Under the pieces are notes generated by a model that saw nothing but the letters and a program-made list of their open reading frames with translations, did not search any database and was not told the origin of the DNA. From an uncultured Tannerella sp. (GTDB taxonomy: Bacteria > Bacteroidota > Bacteroidia > Bacteroidales > Tannerellaceae), in NCBI GenBank assembly GCA_938036405.1, contig CALHPT010000268.1, positions 1 to 11,590 on the forward strand: a stretch of DNA of 11,590 nt. The letters are read 5' to 3'. Both the position numbers and the translations under genes were made by a program. Shown piece by piece: positions 5,649 through 11,590 of the stretch (positions are counted from its first letter, which is position 1; the number at the start of each line of letters is the position of its first letter).

Positions 5649-6983
5649 TTAGACAATACCTTGCGCCATCATTGCGCGGGCTACCTTCATGAAGCCGGCG
5701 ATGTTGGCACCCTTTACATAGTTGATGTATTTGCCTTCGCGTCCGTGAACAACGCACTGTTCGTGGATGCTGCTCATGATCTGGTGCAGACGTTCGTCTA
5801 CTTCAGCAGCCGTCCAAGAGAGGTGCATAGCGTTCTGTGTCATTTCGAGGCCAGAGGTAGCTACGCCGCCGGCATTGACAGCCTTACCCGGCGCAAACAG
5901 CTGCTGGTTCTCCAAGAACAGGTCGACAGCCTCAGCCGTACATCCCATGTTAGAGATCTCGGCTACACAGAGCGTCTTGTTGTTGATCAAAGCGCGAGCG
6001 TCATCAGCGTTGAGCTCGTTCTGAGTAGCGCAAGGCAGGGCGATGTCTACCTTCTGCTCCCACGGGCGTTTGCCTGCGGTGAAGGTAGCTTCCTTGAACT
6101 TGTCAGCGTACGGAGCCACGATGTCGTTGCCCGATGCGCGGAGCTCCAGCATATAGTTGATCTTCTCACCAGAAATGCCAGCCGGATCGTAAATGTATCC
6201 GTCAGGACCGGAGATGGTAACCACCTTTGCGCCCAGCTCTGTAGCCTTCGTTACGGCACCCCAAGCCACGTTGCCAAAGCCTGAAACAGCTACGGTCTTG
6301 CCCTTGATGTCGTGTCCGTGCTCGCGGAGCATCTGGTTGACGAAATAGAGACCGCCGAAGCCAGTAGCTTCCGGACGGAGGATCGATCCGCCGAACTCCA
6401 TGCCCTTGCCGGTGAGTGTGCCGGTATGTTCGCGGGCGAGCTTCTTATACATGCCGTAGAGATAGCCTACTTCACGTGCGCCAACGCCGATGTCACCAGC
6501 GGGAACGTCGGTATCGGGGCCGATGTTGCGCCAGAGCTCGAGCATGAACGACTGACAGAATCGCATAACTTCAGCGTCGCTACGTCCGCGGAACACGAAG
6601 TCAGCACCGCCCTTGCCGCCGCCCATGGGGAGGGTGGTAAGCGCGTTTTTGAAGGTCTGCTCGAAGCCGAGGAACTTGAGGATAGAGAGGTTCACAGACG
6701 GGTGGAAGCGGAGACCACCTTTGTACGGGCCAATCGCGTTGTTGAACTGAACGCGGTAGCCCAGATTAACGTGAACTTCGCCTTGATCGTCTACCCAGGG
6801 CACCCTGAAAGTGAAGATGCGATCGGGTTCAACAAGGCGCTCGATGATTTTGGCTTTCTCAAACTCGGGATGCTCGTTGTAGACGCCCTCAATAGAGGTG
6901 AGTACTTCTTTGACGGCCTGCAAATATTCCTTTTCACCAGGATGCTTGGCCTCTAATGATGACAGAATTTCTTCGGTTTTCAT
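5649..6983 (-). CDS. gdhA: Glutamate dehydrogenase, NAD(P)-dependent, hexameric type
   Basis: It interconverts 2-oxoglutarate plus ammonia and glutamate in the cytoplasm, for ammonia assimilation or glutamate catabolism. The 444-residue length fits the bacterial small hexameric class. Visible landmarks are GPYKGGLRFHP with K88, K112, the PMGGGKGGADF segment with catalytic K124, PAGDIGVG with D164, and the Rossmann loop GFGNVA (235-240). The GPDG after the second Rossmann strand (about 259-262) bears on cofactor choice, but NAD versus NADP cannot be settled from it; dual or NAD use is known in relatives. The ATG at 6983 (protein starting MKTEEIL) is preferred to one at 7010, because the latter lies within the promoter's -7 box. 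Confidence 0.95.
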   Translation of the reverse strand: MKTEEILSSLEAKHPGEKEYLQAVKEVLTSIEGVYNEHPEFEKAKIIERLVEPDRIFTFRVPWVDDQGEVHVNLGYRVQFNNAIGPYKGGLRFHPSVNLSILKFLGFEQTFKNALTTLPMGGGKGGADFVFRGRSDAEVMRFCQSFMLELWRNIGPDTDVPAGDIGVGAREVGYLYGMYKKLAREHTGTLTGKGMEFGGSILRPEATGFGGLYFVNQMLREHGHDIKGKTVAVSGFGNVAWGAVTKATELGAKVVTISGPDGYIYDPAGISGEKINYMLELRASGNDIVAPYADKFKEATFTAGKRPWEQKVDIALPCATQNELNADDARALINNKTLCVAEISNMGCTAEAVDLFLENQQLFAPGKAVNAGGVATSGLEMTQNAMHLSWTAAEVDERLHQIMSSIHEQCVVHGREGKYINYVKGANIAGFMKVARAMMAQGIV

Positions 6984-7007
6984 GTTTATATGTTTTTTAA
7001 ACGTCCA

Positions 7008-7036
7008 CAAATGTAAGCCCTTTTCAATAACCCAAA
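7008..7036 (-). promoter_or_regulatory. gdhA promoter, Bacteroidota type
   Basis: On the minus strand, TTTG (7033-7036) is followed after 17 nt by TACATTTG (7008-7015). This is the full -33/-7 consensus of the Bacteroidota primary sigma factor. The -7 box ends 24 nt before the gdhA ATG and leaves an A/T-rich leader. Confidence 0.8.
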
Positions 7037-7249
7037 AATCTTTCTCAAGAAATGTCTCTGGGGCTGCGCGAGGATAGTTTTCGGGGCGCGCTATGGGGCT
7101 GAGATGGAGCCTTTTGTGTGCGTGTTGTTTTTCACATGGTGAGCGGCCTGATTCCTGGACGAGCGCTGCAAATCCAAGGTCTCAGGGCATGGGCCAGCGA
7201 GTGAGGCAGGCAACGCCGGACATGATCAGGGGAGGTCTCAAGGCATCGA
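7037..7249. other. Intergenic region between the EamA-like gene and gdhA
   Basis: About 210 nt with no gene. It should carry the end of the minus-strand ketosynthase operon, but I see no strong hairpin with a U-tract. Its left part flanks the gdhA promoter; its right part holds the first copy of a 56-bp tandem duplication (7177-7232). Confidence 0.4.
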
Positions 7250-7288
7250 TCAGCGGGTGAGGAGGGCGACGCCGGACATGATCAGGAG
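7177..7288 (-). repeat. Two tandem 56-bp copies at the 3' end of the EamA-like gene
   Basis: Copy A (7177-7232) and copy B (7233-7288) are head-to-tail and match at 47 of 56 positions by eye. Both contain the block CGCCGGACATGATCAGG. Copy B overlaps the last codons and stop of the membrane-protein gene; on the minus strand it encodes LIMSGVALLTR, and copy A, just downstream, encodes LIMSGVACLTRWPMP in a different frame before its own stop. It is a decayed partial duplication of the gene end. Confidence 0.85.
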
Positions 7289-7603
7289 GACGCCCAACCA
7301 ACGGACGGGGGGGACGGGCTCATGAAGGATGAGGATGGAGGCGAGGAGGCCGAAGATGTAGCTGATGCTGAGCAACGGGTAGGCCAGGGAGAGATTGTGG
7401 TGGCGAAGGATGTAGAACCAAAGCAGGGAGGCGGAGCCCATGGCAATCCCCGAGGCAGAGAATTGCCAGTTGAATAGGGCGCTGCGGAAGAAGGCCCACG
7501 TCCAGGAGAAGGGGAGCATCTTGGTGAGGGCAAACTTGAGGAACGTTTGGCCGGAGACGAGGAGGATGGACTGGAGGGTGGAAAGGATGAGTAGTCTTAG
7601 CAT
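7250..7603 (-). CDS. Small EamA/SMR-like four-helix membrane protein
   Basis: This 117-residue, very hydrophobic protein has about four membrane helices: residues 2-25, about 43-64, 70-92 and 98-115. The segment LSLAYPLLSISYIFGLLAS followed by HEPVPPVRWLGVLLIMSGVALL is the typical second half of an EamA/DMT repeat, so it resembles half-size drug/metabolite transporters such as EmrE or the ArnE/ArnF flippase subunits. Such proteins work as dimers. Its start overlaps the end of the ketosynthase-like gene by 7 nt, so it belongs to that unit and may move the lipid or polyene product, or an intermediate, across the inner membrane; that role is inference. The 3' end is partially duplicated downstream. 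Confidence 0.8.
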   Translation of the reverse strand: MLRLLILSTLQSILLVSGQTFLKFALTKMLPFSWTWAFFRSALFNWQFSASGIAMGSASLLWFYILRHHNLSLAYPLLSISYIFGLLASILILHEPVPPVRWLGVLLIMSGVALLTR

Positions 7604-8631
7604 GCAGAAAGGAGGGTGAGGGTGTGGGTTTTGTTCATCGAGTGATTGTGGATGAGGATCCGGCGGGCGGGGAGGGGTGCGGCGGCGGAGTCGAGGCGGA
7701 GGTGCGCCGGGATGTGGCCACGACGGAGGCAGGTGGCCGCGACGTAGTGGGCAAGGGCGGAGGCGGAGAAGGATTCGCCGAAGAGGTGCTTGTAGCGGAT
7801 GAGTGGCGTCGCGGGGTAGAGTTCGGCGGCGGTGTCGAGGTAGACCGTGTCGTTGTCAGGGTTGGTGTTGAGGCCGATGAGGACGGCGTCGATGTCGCCT
7901 AATGAGCAGCTGTTGGCGGTGAGGAGATCGTGGAGGGCGTCGCGGAGGGTGTCGGGCGTGGGGCGATAGAGGAGGCGGAGGTCGTCAAGGCGGCAGAGGG
8001 TGTGGGCGTGCTGTTGGCCGTCGAGGAGGAAGCTGACGGCGGCCTCGCCGGCGAAACCGTCGGGGGTGAATTGCCAGCGGCCGGTACGACGAAAGAACTG
8101 GAGATAGTCGTCGGTGAGTTCGTCGAAGCCGCCCACGAGCGCGTTGCGGATGCTGCCCGAACGGAGCCGCAGGAGGGCGTCGAGGAGCGCGTTCTCGAAG
8201 GAGGTGCCGCGGTGGACGTAGGTCGTGTTGTAGGCGTGGCACTTGAGGTCGATGGCGATGGTGGAGCTGATGATGTTGTGCGTGGACTGCATGAAGGCCG
8301 TGGGCTGGAGGCATTGCTCGCCCTCCTGGCGAATGGCGTGGAGGAAACGCTCGGTGTTTTGGATGCACCCAAGGCCTGTGCCGCTGATGATAGCGTCGGG
8401 TTGCTCAAGGTCGACCTCGCGGAGGGTAAGGCGAGAGAGGACGACGGCACGGCGCAGCAGGGTGCAGAGGCGGCGGGCGACAAGTGGCGGGATATGCTCC
8501 GAAAAGTTGGGGTCAAGGCTGCGGACGGCCGCGACGTCGCGGTGCAGGATGGGGCTGTCAAACCAGTCGTCGGTGAGGGGCGTCTGGGCGGAGATCTGTC
8601 GGGCGGAGCGTATATATATAGGTATAGGCAT
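7597..8631 (-). CDS. Ketosynthase-like protein without catalytic residues (chain length factor-like)
   Basis: This 344-residue thiolase-fold protein pairs with the intact ketosynthase encoded upstream. Aligned by eye on the shared '.NAL......LRSG......GG' block, the nucleophile cysteine of ketosynthases falls on G142 in TYVHRGTSFENAL. The NAHGTGT histidine is replaced in IGLNTNPDND, and the GHT histidine is E286 in KHLFGESFSAS, while the nearby lysine (K281) is kept. It therefore cannot condense on its own and is best seen as a KS-beta/chain length factor that forms a heterodimer with the active enzyme. This arrangement is known in aryl-polyene, flexirubin and type II polyketide systems. It is 33 nt downstream of the active gene and overlaps the EamA-like gene. 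Confidence 0.8.
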   Translation of the reverse strand: MPIPIYIRSARQISAQTPLTDDWFDSPILHRDVAAVRSLDPNFSEHIPPLVARRLCTLLRRAVVLSRLTLREVDLEQPDAIISGTGLGCIQNTERFLHAIRQEGEQCLQPTAFMQSTHNIISSTIAIDLKCHAYNTTYVHRGTSFENALLDALLRLRSGSIRNALVGGFDELTDDYLQFFRRTGRWQFTPDGFAGEAAVSFLLDGQQHAHTLCRLDDLRLLYRPTPDTLRDALHDLLTANSCSLGDIDAVLIGLNTNPDNDTVYLDTAAELYPATPLIRYKHLFGESFSASALAHYVAATCLRRGHIPAHLRLDSAAAPLPARRILIHNHSMNKTHTLTLLSAC

Positions 8632-8664
8632 GAGCGGGGGTAGTCAAAGGGAAGTTAGAAGGAG

Positions 8665-9867
8665 TCAGACGGCGGAGAGGACGAGCGCGGAATCGTTGCC
8701 GCCGAAGCCGAAGGAGTTGGAGAGGATGTGGCGAACGGGGCGCGTGGGCTGCGGGTCAGTGAGGGGCCGGAAATTGTGCTCCGGAATGGGGGTCCGGAAG
8801 TGGAGATTGATGGGGAGGAATTGATGTTCGATGGCCAAGAGTGCGATGATGGCTTCGATGCTTCCGGCGGCGCTGGTGGTGTGACCCGTGTAGGCCTTGA
8901 CGGAGGCGATGGGCGGGACGCGGTCGCCGAAGAGTCGCATGGCCGCGAGGCCCTCGGTGAGGTCATTGTTGGGTGTGCCGGTGCCGTGCGCATTGATGTA
9001 ATCGATGTCGTCGAGGGTGAGCCCGGCGTCCTGAACGGCTTGCTGCATGACCAGATAGGGACCGAGGCCGTCGGGCGAGGAGGCCGTTGGGTGGTAGGCA
9101 TCGCAGGCGTTGGCCGCGCCGGAGAGTCGGCCGATGGGGCGGACACCACGCGCTCGGGCGTGTTCGGCCGTTTCGAGGACCACGTACCCTGCCCCTTCGC
9201 CGAGATTGATGCCGGCGCGGTCGCGGTCGAAGGGTCGGCAGACGTCCGGATCGAGGATTTTGAGGGTATTGAAGCCGTTGACGTGGTAACGCGAGAGGCA
9301 TTCGCAGCCCCCGGCCACAACCACATCGGCGCGCCCCGAGCGAAGAAGCTCAGCGCCCTGCATGAGCGCGTTGGCCGATGAGGAGCAGGCGGTGACGATG
9401 GTCGAAACGAGCGTGAAACGGCTGCCGAAAAAGTCGGCAATCTGCTCGGTGCATGCGCCGCAATCGTTCAGTTCGATGTAGGCGTTGCGGGAGTCGTTCT
9501 GGAGAAAATCGTCGTAATACTGCTCGGCCTTGTCCATGCCCCCGACGGTGATGCCGGAGAGCAGCGCGACGCGCGCTGTCGGTGCCAGATCGCCGATACG
9601 GGCCTGCTCGAGCGCCTCCTGCACGGCGGGAATGGCCAGGAGGGAGGAGCGGATGAAGGCCTCCGCGGGCGGGATGCCGAGCTGTTCGCAGAGGGCGTCG
9701 TTGCTGTGCTTGACTTCGCCCGAGGGTAGGTCGCGGTGTGCAGTCTCGAGGAACTGGATGGGCCGGACGCCCGATTGTTGGTTGATCAGTGCGCGCAAAT
9801 TGGCGTCTTTGCCGAGTCCGAGGGCGGAGACGATGCCGGCTCCGGTGACATAGATTTCTTTCTTCAT
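8665..9867 (-). CDS. Beta-ketoacyl-[ACP] synthase, FabF/KAS II-like
   Basis: This 400-residue condensing enzyme elongates an acyl chain on acyl carrier protein by decarboxylative condensation with malonyl-ACP. The complete catalytic set is present: C161 in TACSSSANAL, H294 in NAHGTGT, and K324 and H329 in SVKAYTGHT. RPFDRDRAGINLGEGAG (211-227) and the closing ILSNSFGFGGND are also standard. The length is slightly under the ~410 of FabF. A partner gene lacking the catalytic residues lies 33 nt downstream, so this is more likely a dedicated secondary-pathway ketosynthase than the housekeeping FabF. The ATG at 9867 follows a CA-rich leader. A weak TTTG (9935-9938) about 70 nt upstream is the only promoter hint. 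Confidence 0.9.
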   Translation of the reverse strand: MKKEIYVTGAGIVSALGLGKDANLRALINQQSGVRPIQFLETAHRDLPSGEVKHSNDALCEQLGIPPAEAFIRSSLLAIPAVQEALEQARIGDLAPTARVALLSGITVGGMDKAEQYYDDFLQNDSRNAYIELNDCGACTEQIADFFGSRFTLVSTIVTACSSSANALMQGAELLRSGRADVVVAGGCECLSRYHVNGFNTLKILDPDVCRPFDRDRAGINLGEGAGYVVLETAEHARARGVRPIGRLSGAANACDAYHPTASSPDGLGPYLVMQQAVQDAGLTLDDIDYINAHGTGTPNNDLTEGLAAMRLFGDRVPPIASVKAYTGHTTSAAGSIEAIIALLAIEHQFLPINLHFRTPIPEHNFRPLTDPQPTRPVRHILSNSFGFGGNDSALVLSAV

Positions 9868-10248
9868 TCTGTTTGGTGCTGTCGGTTCATCCGTTTGTTG
9901 GTGGGGTACTTGCTACGGACGGTGAAAAGCGCGGCAAAGAAAGGGTAAAAGGGCCAAGCGACGGGTACGGGGGCAGAACGCACTTTCGACTTTGCCTTGC
10001 AACGAGGGTCGAAGGGGCGTTCGGGGAGCCAATCGACTTCGCGCAGTGGGGCCGTGCGAATGGCTTCGGGGCGAGGGAATGCAGCCGCGGCCACCGAAAC
10101 GAAGAACTGCCGGACACCCAGACAGGCACCCGGCAGCTTGGGGATGTTCGGTCGGCAGATCATTCGGCCCCTTCGGGATCGTACGGGAGGGCGTATGCAT
10201 TACGCCCAGACCGGCTCCCGGCCATTTTTCATCTGAGCCTTTCGCCAC
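9868..10248. other. 380-nt spacer upstream of the ketosynthase gene
   Basis: I recognise no gene. A 99-codon minus frame (9864-10163) ends in a 4-nt ATGA overlap with the ketosynthase start, which would suit a coupled small gene, but its composition (rich in R, P and A, no domain) is not convincing. Two inverted repeats are present: CTGCCGG/CCGGCAG (10107-10113 with 10130-10136) and GGGCGTA/TACGCCC (10189-10207). It should hold the promoter of the ketosynthase operon. No ACP gene is visible. Confidence 0.4.
10189..10207. terminator. Perfect 7-bp hairpin downstream of the DUF6261 gene
   Basis: GGGCGTA (10189-10195) and TACGCCC (10201-10207) pair perfectly around TGCAT. It lies about 42 nt past the stop of the minus-strand gene. 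There is no U-tract after it on the minus strand, so it is either a Rho-assisted or processing hairpin, or a palindromic protein site. Confidence 0.35.
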
Positions 10249-11205
10249 TCATTCCTCCGGCAGATGGATATCCGGATCGCCGTCGTCGCCCTCCTTAGGC
10301 GGTTGGGGCGTCTCCGGTTTCTTCGGATCCTTGGGCTGCTTCGGATCCTTGGGCGACTCTGGCTGCCCCGGCTGCTTGGGGTCGGGCTGAGGCTTCGGAT
10401 CGGGTGCAGGTTTGGGATCCTTCGGCGTCTTGGGCTGCTTCGGATCCTTGGGTTGCTTGGGGTTCTTCCTGGCGGCCCTACGCTGGGCGATGCTCTGGTT
10501 GCGGGTTGCCTTGGCGTCAGCCAGCACTTGGTTCAGTCGGTCGATCAGCTCACTGATCATCTTCCGGTCTTCGTCGGAGCTGGTCGAGAGGTAGGCGGCC
10601 TCGATGTGCCGGAAAATTTGGTTCACCGTGTCGTCGTTCTTGTCGCGGAGGCTGGAACCGGTCGGCAGGTTGACGGCGGCCTTCGACTTGAACCGCGCAT
10701 CGCGCAGGGTGGTAAACTCGTTGTTAATGGTGCGCAGCTTCTGCACCAGTGGTGTCAGCCCGAGGGTGGTCAGGTCAGCCACAACGGAGGTTTTGTCCAG
10801 ATCATGGAGCAGCCCGGATACGTGTCCGGTTTCTTCAAACATATTCTCATACTGCAACCCCTTGTACGTATCGACGATGAGGCGGAGCCGATGGCCAGCG
10901 GCCTTCCGGTTTTCGATGAGCGATTTGTCGGCCAGGCGGATCTCTTGGAAGATGGACGAGACCACCTCCTTGCGCTTCTTGAGCTTCTCCGTGATGGCTT
11001 CGGTCTCTTCGGAGGCTTTCGTCTCGCGCACGGCCTCGCGCTCTTTGTCGAGGTCGGCCTTCCACTGCGGGATGTCGGTCGGCCCTAACAGAATTTTCTC
11101 GGGGGCGATGGGCTGGATCAGTCCGTACAACACTTCTTGTACGTCAATGTGCATACCCAGCGGATAATGAAGATAAATGCTTGTGATTGATTTAGGTCGT
11201 ATCAT
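10249..11205 (-). CDS. DUF6261-like protein with proline/lysine-rich C-terminal tail
   Basis: This 318-residue protein lacks a signal peptide or membrane helix. Residues 1-245 are almost wholly helical, with charged segments (about 48-100 and 210-235) suitable for coiled coils, and resemble the Bacteroidota-specific DUF6261 family, whose role is unknown. Residues 249-304 are a low-complexity tail of PKQPKDP-type repeats (KDPK and KQP units), ending in an acidic EGDDGDPDIHLPEE. The tail is encoded by repeated CTTCGGATCCTTGGG-like DNA, so its length is likely to vary between strains. The family assignment is from memory of general features and moderately sure. No neighbour points to a function; the gene stands alone between a spacer and the 42-bp repeat array. 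Confidence 0.65.
   Translation of the reverse strand: MIRPKSITSIYLHYPLGMHIDVQEVLYGLIQPIAPEKILLGPTDIPQWKADLDKEREAVRETKASEETEAITEKLKKRKEVVSSIFQEIRLADKSLIENRKAAGHRLRLIVDTYKGLQYENMFEETGHVSGLLHDLDKTSVVADLTTLGLTPLVQKLRTINNEFTTLRDARFKSKAAVNLPTGSSLRDKNDDTVNQIFRHIEAAYLSTSSDEDRKMISELIDRLNQVLADAKATRNQSIAQRRAARKNPKQPKDPKQPKTPKDPKPAPDPKPQPDPKQPGQPESPKDPKQPKDPKKPETPQPPKEGDDGDPDIHLPEE
10318..10470 (-). repeat. Imperfect short repeats encoding the P/K-rich tail
   Basis: Variants of CTTCGGATCCTTGGG and TTGGGCTGCTT recur on the plus strand across this stretch, corresponding to KDPK and KQPK units in the protein. The repeats are imperfect, and spacing is in multiples of three so the frame is kept. Confidence 0.7.
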
Positions 11206-11336
11206 ACGATTCTGTTTTTAGTGAATGAGGTAAATGTGGGTTATCGCTATGGTCAAAATAAATTTTACGAGGTGATTACAGCAGTGAGGGGTCAAAAAGA
11301 TACTTTTTCAGGATCCGCTGAGTGCGTCGAGGTGTC
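11206..11336. promoter_or_regulatory. Leader and upstream region of the DUF6261 gene
   Basis: AT-rich DNA next to GC-rich neighbours. On the minus strand it contains two near matches to the -7 element, TTATTTTG (11254-11261) and TATCTTTTTG (around 11293-11302), neither with a clear TTTG at -33. A short hairpin AAAAAG/CTTTTT (11294-11308) lies beside the latter. A promoter is likely here, but its exact position is uncertain. Confidence 0.4.
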
Positions 11337-11590
11337 TGGGAGATTCTTCCTGACACCCGCATACACGCTGGGATCGTTTCGGAGATTCCTCCAGAGACCC
11401 GCATACACGCCGATGCCGCGTGGGGGATTCCCCCAGAGAGCCTCCGAGTGTCTTGGGGTGCGTGGGGGATTCCCCCAGAGACCTTCCGAGTGCCTTGGGG
11501 TGCGTGGGGGATTCCCCCAGAGACCTTCCGAGTGCCTTGGGGTGCGTGGGGGATTCCCCCAGAGACCTTCCGAGTGCCTTGGGGTGCGTG
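11337..11590. repeat. 42-bp palindrome-containing tandem repeat array (continues past window)
   Basis: Units begin at 11337, 11379, 11421, 11463, 11505, 11547 and 11589, exactly 42 bp apart. Units starting at 11463, 11505 and 11547 are identical; the unit at 11421 differs at 3 positions; those at 11379 and 11337 are strongly diverged. Each recent unit contains TGGGGGATTCCCCCA, a 6-bp GC hairpin or palindrome, followed by GAGACCTTCCGAGTGCCTTG and GGGTGCG. The recent unit has no stop codon in any of the six frames. There are no variable spacers. Confidence 0.95.

Noticed and set aside
5583..6956. Plus-strand frames opposite gdhA (233 and 214 codons)
   Set aside because: The minus strand encodes an unmistakable glutamate dehydrogenase with all key residues; these frames are shadows of its codon bias.
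6984..7010. Longer start for glutamate dehydrogenase at 7010
   Set aside because: That ATG falls within the -7 promoter box (7008-7015), so it would not be on the transcript.
7930..9381. Plus-strand frames opposite the ketosynthase pair (237, 193 and 217 codons)
   Set aside because: They are rich in V, E, G, A and D as expected from antisense reading of GC-rich genes, and the minus strand has clear ketosynthase motifs.
10264..11167. Plus-strand frames opposite the DUF6261-like gene (274 and 187 codons)
   Set aside because: The leucine/glycine-rich repeats mirror the P/K-rich tail. The minus-strand frame has a better start, composition and family resemblance.
11337..11590. CRISPR array
   Set aside because: Whole 42-bp units repeat with no unique spacers, and no cas gene is present in the window.

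Overview
The window looks like a chromosome segment of a Bacteroidota bacterium, most likely from the Tannerella/Porphyromonas branch (genus assignment is inference). The signs are TAnnTTTG-type -7 promoter boxes in front of three transcription units, A-rich leaders instead of Shine-Dalgarno sites, a tRNA gene without an encoded CCA, and families typical of this phylum (DUF4286, DUF6261, and a ketosynthase paired with a chain-length-factor-like partner).

Left third (1-4200, plus strand): a prophage or prophage remnant. It begins in a canonical tail-connector order: HK97-gp10-like protein, tail terminator/completion protein, tail tube, then a small protein at the tail-chaperone position. Where a tape-measure gene should follow, the order breaks. 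A small HExxH metallopeptidase-like protein comes next, then an SPP1-type portal protein (normally upstream of all these), then a gene whose first 22 codons read like the start of a Dam methylase but run straight into a lipoprotein signal peptide and end with a transmembrane helix. This last protein has the topology of a unimolecular spanin. The phage genes end about 390 nt from the 3' end of a minus-strand tRNA-Ala(GGC), so that tRNA is the obvious candidate attachment site.

Middle (4593-7040): ordinary chromosome. tRNA-Ala and a DUF4286-ruvC operon (4-nt ATGA overlap) diverge from a compact shared promoter region. ruvC converges with a glutamate dehydrogenase gene that has a well-formed Bacteroidota promoter.

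Right part (7177-11205, minus strand): a three-gene unit of an intact beta-ketoacyl synthase, a ketosynthase-like partner lacking the catalytic Cys-His-His set, and a small EamA/SMR-like membrane protein. It resembles the core of an aryl-polyene/flexirubin-type pathway, but no acyl carrier protein or tailoring genes lie beside it here. The 3' end of the membrane-protein gene is partly duplicated in tandem (56-bp unit). Upstream lies a 380-nt spacer, then a DUF6261-type protein with a proline/lysine-rich tail.

Right edge (11337-11590): a tandem array of a 42-bp unit, each containing a palindrome. Three units are identical, while the copies nearest the DUF6261 gene are progressively diverged but stay in exact 42-bp register. 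It continues past the window and, with the rearranged prophage end, is the most unusual feature here.
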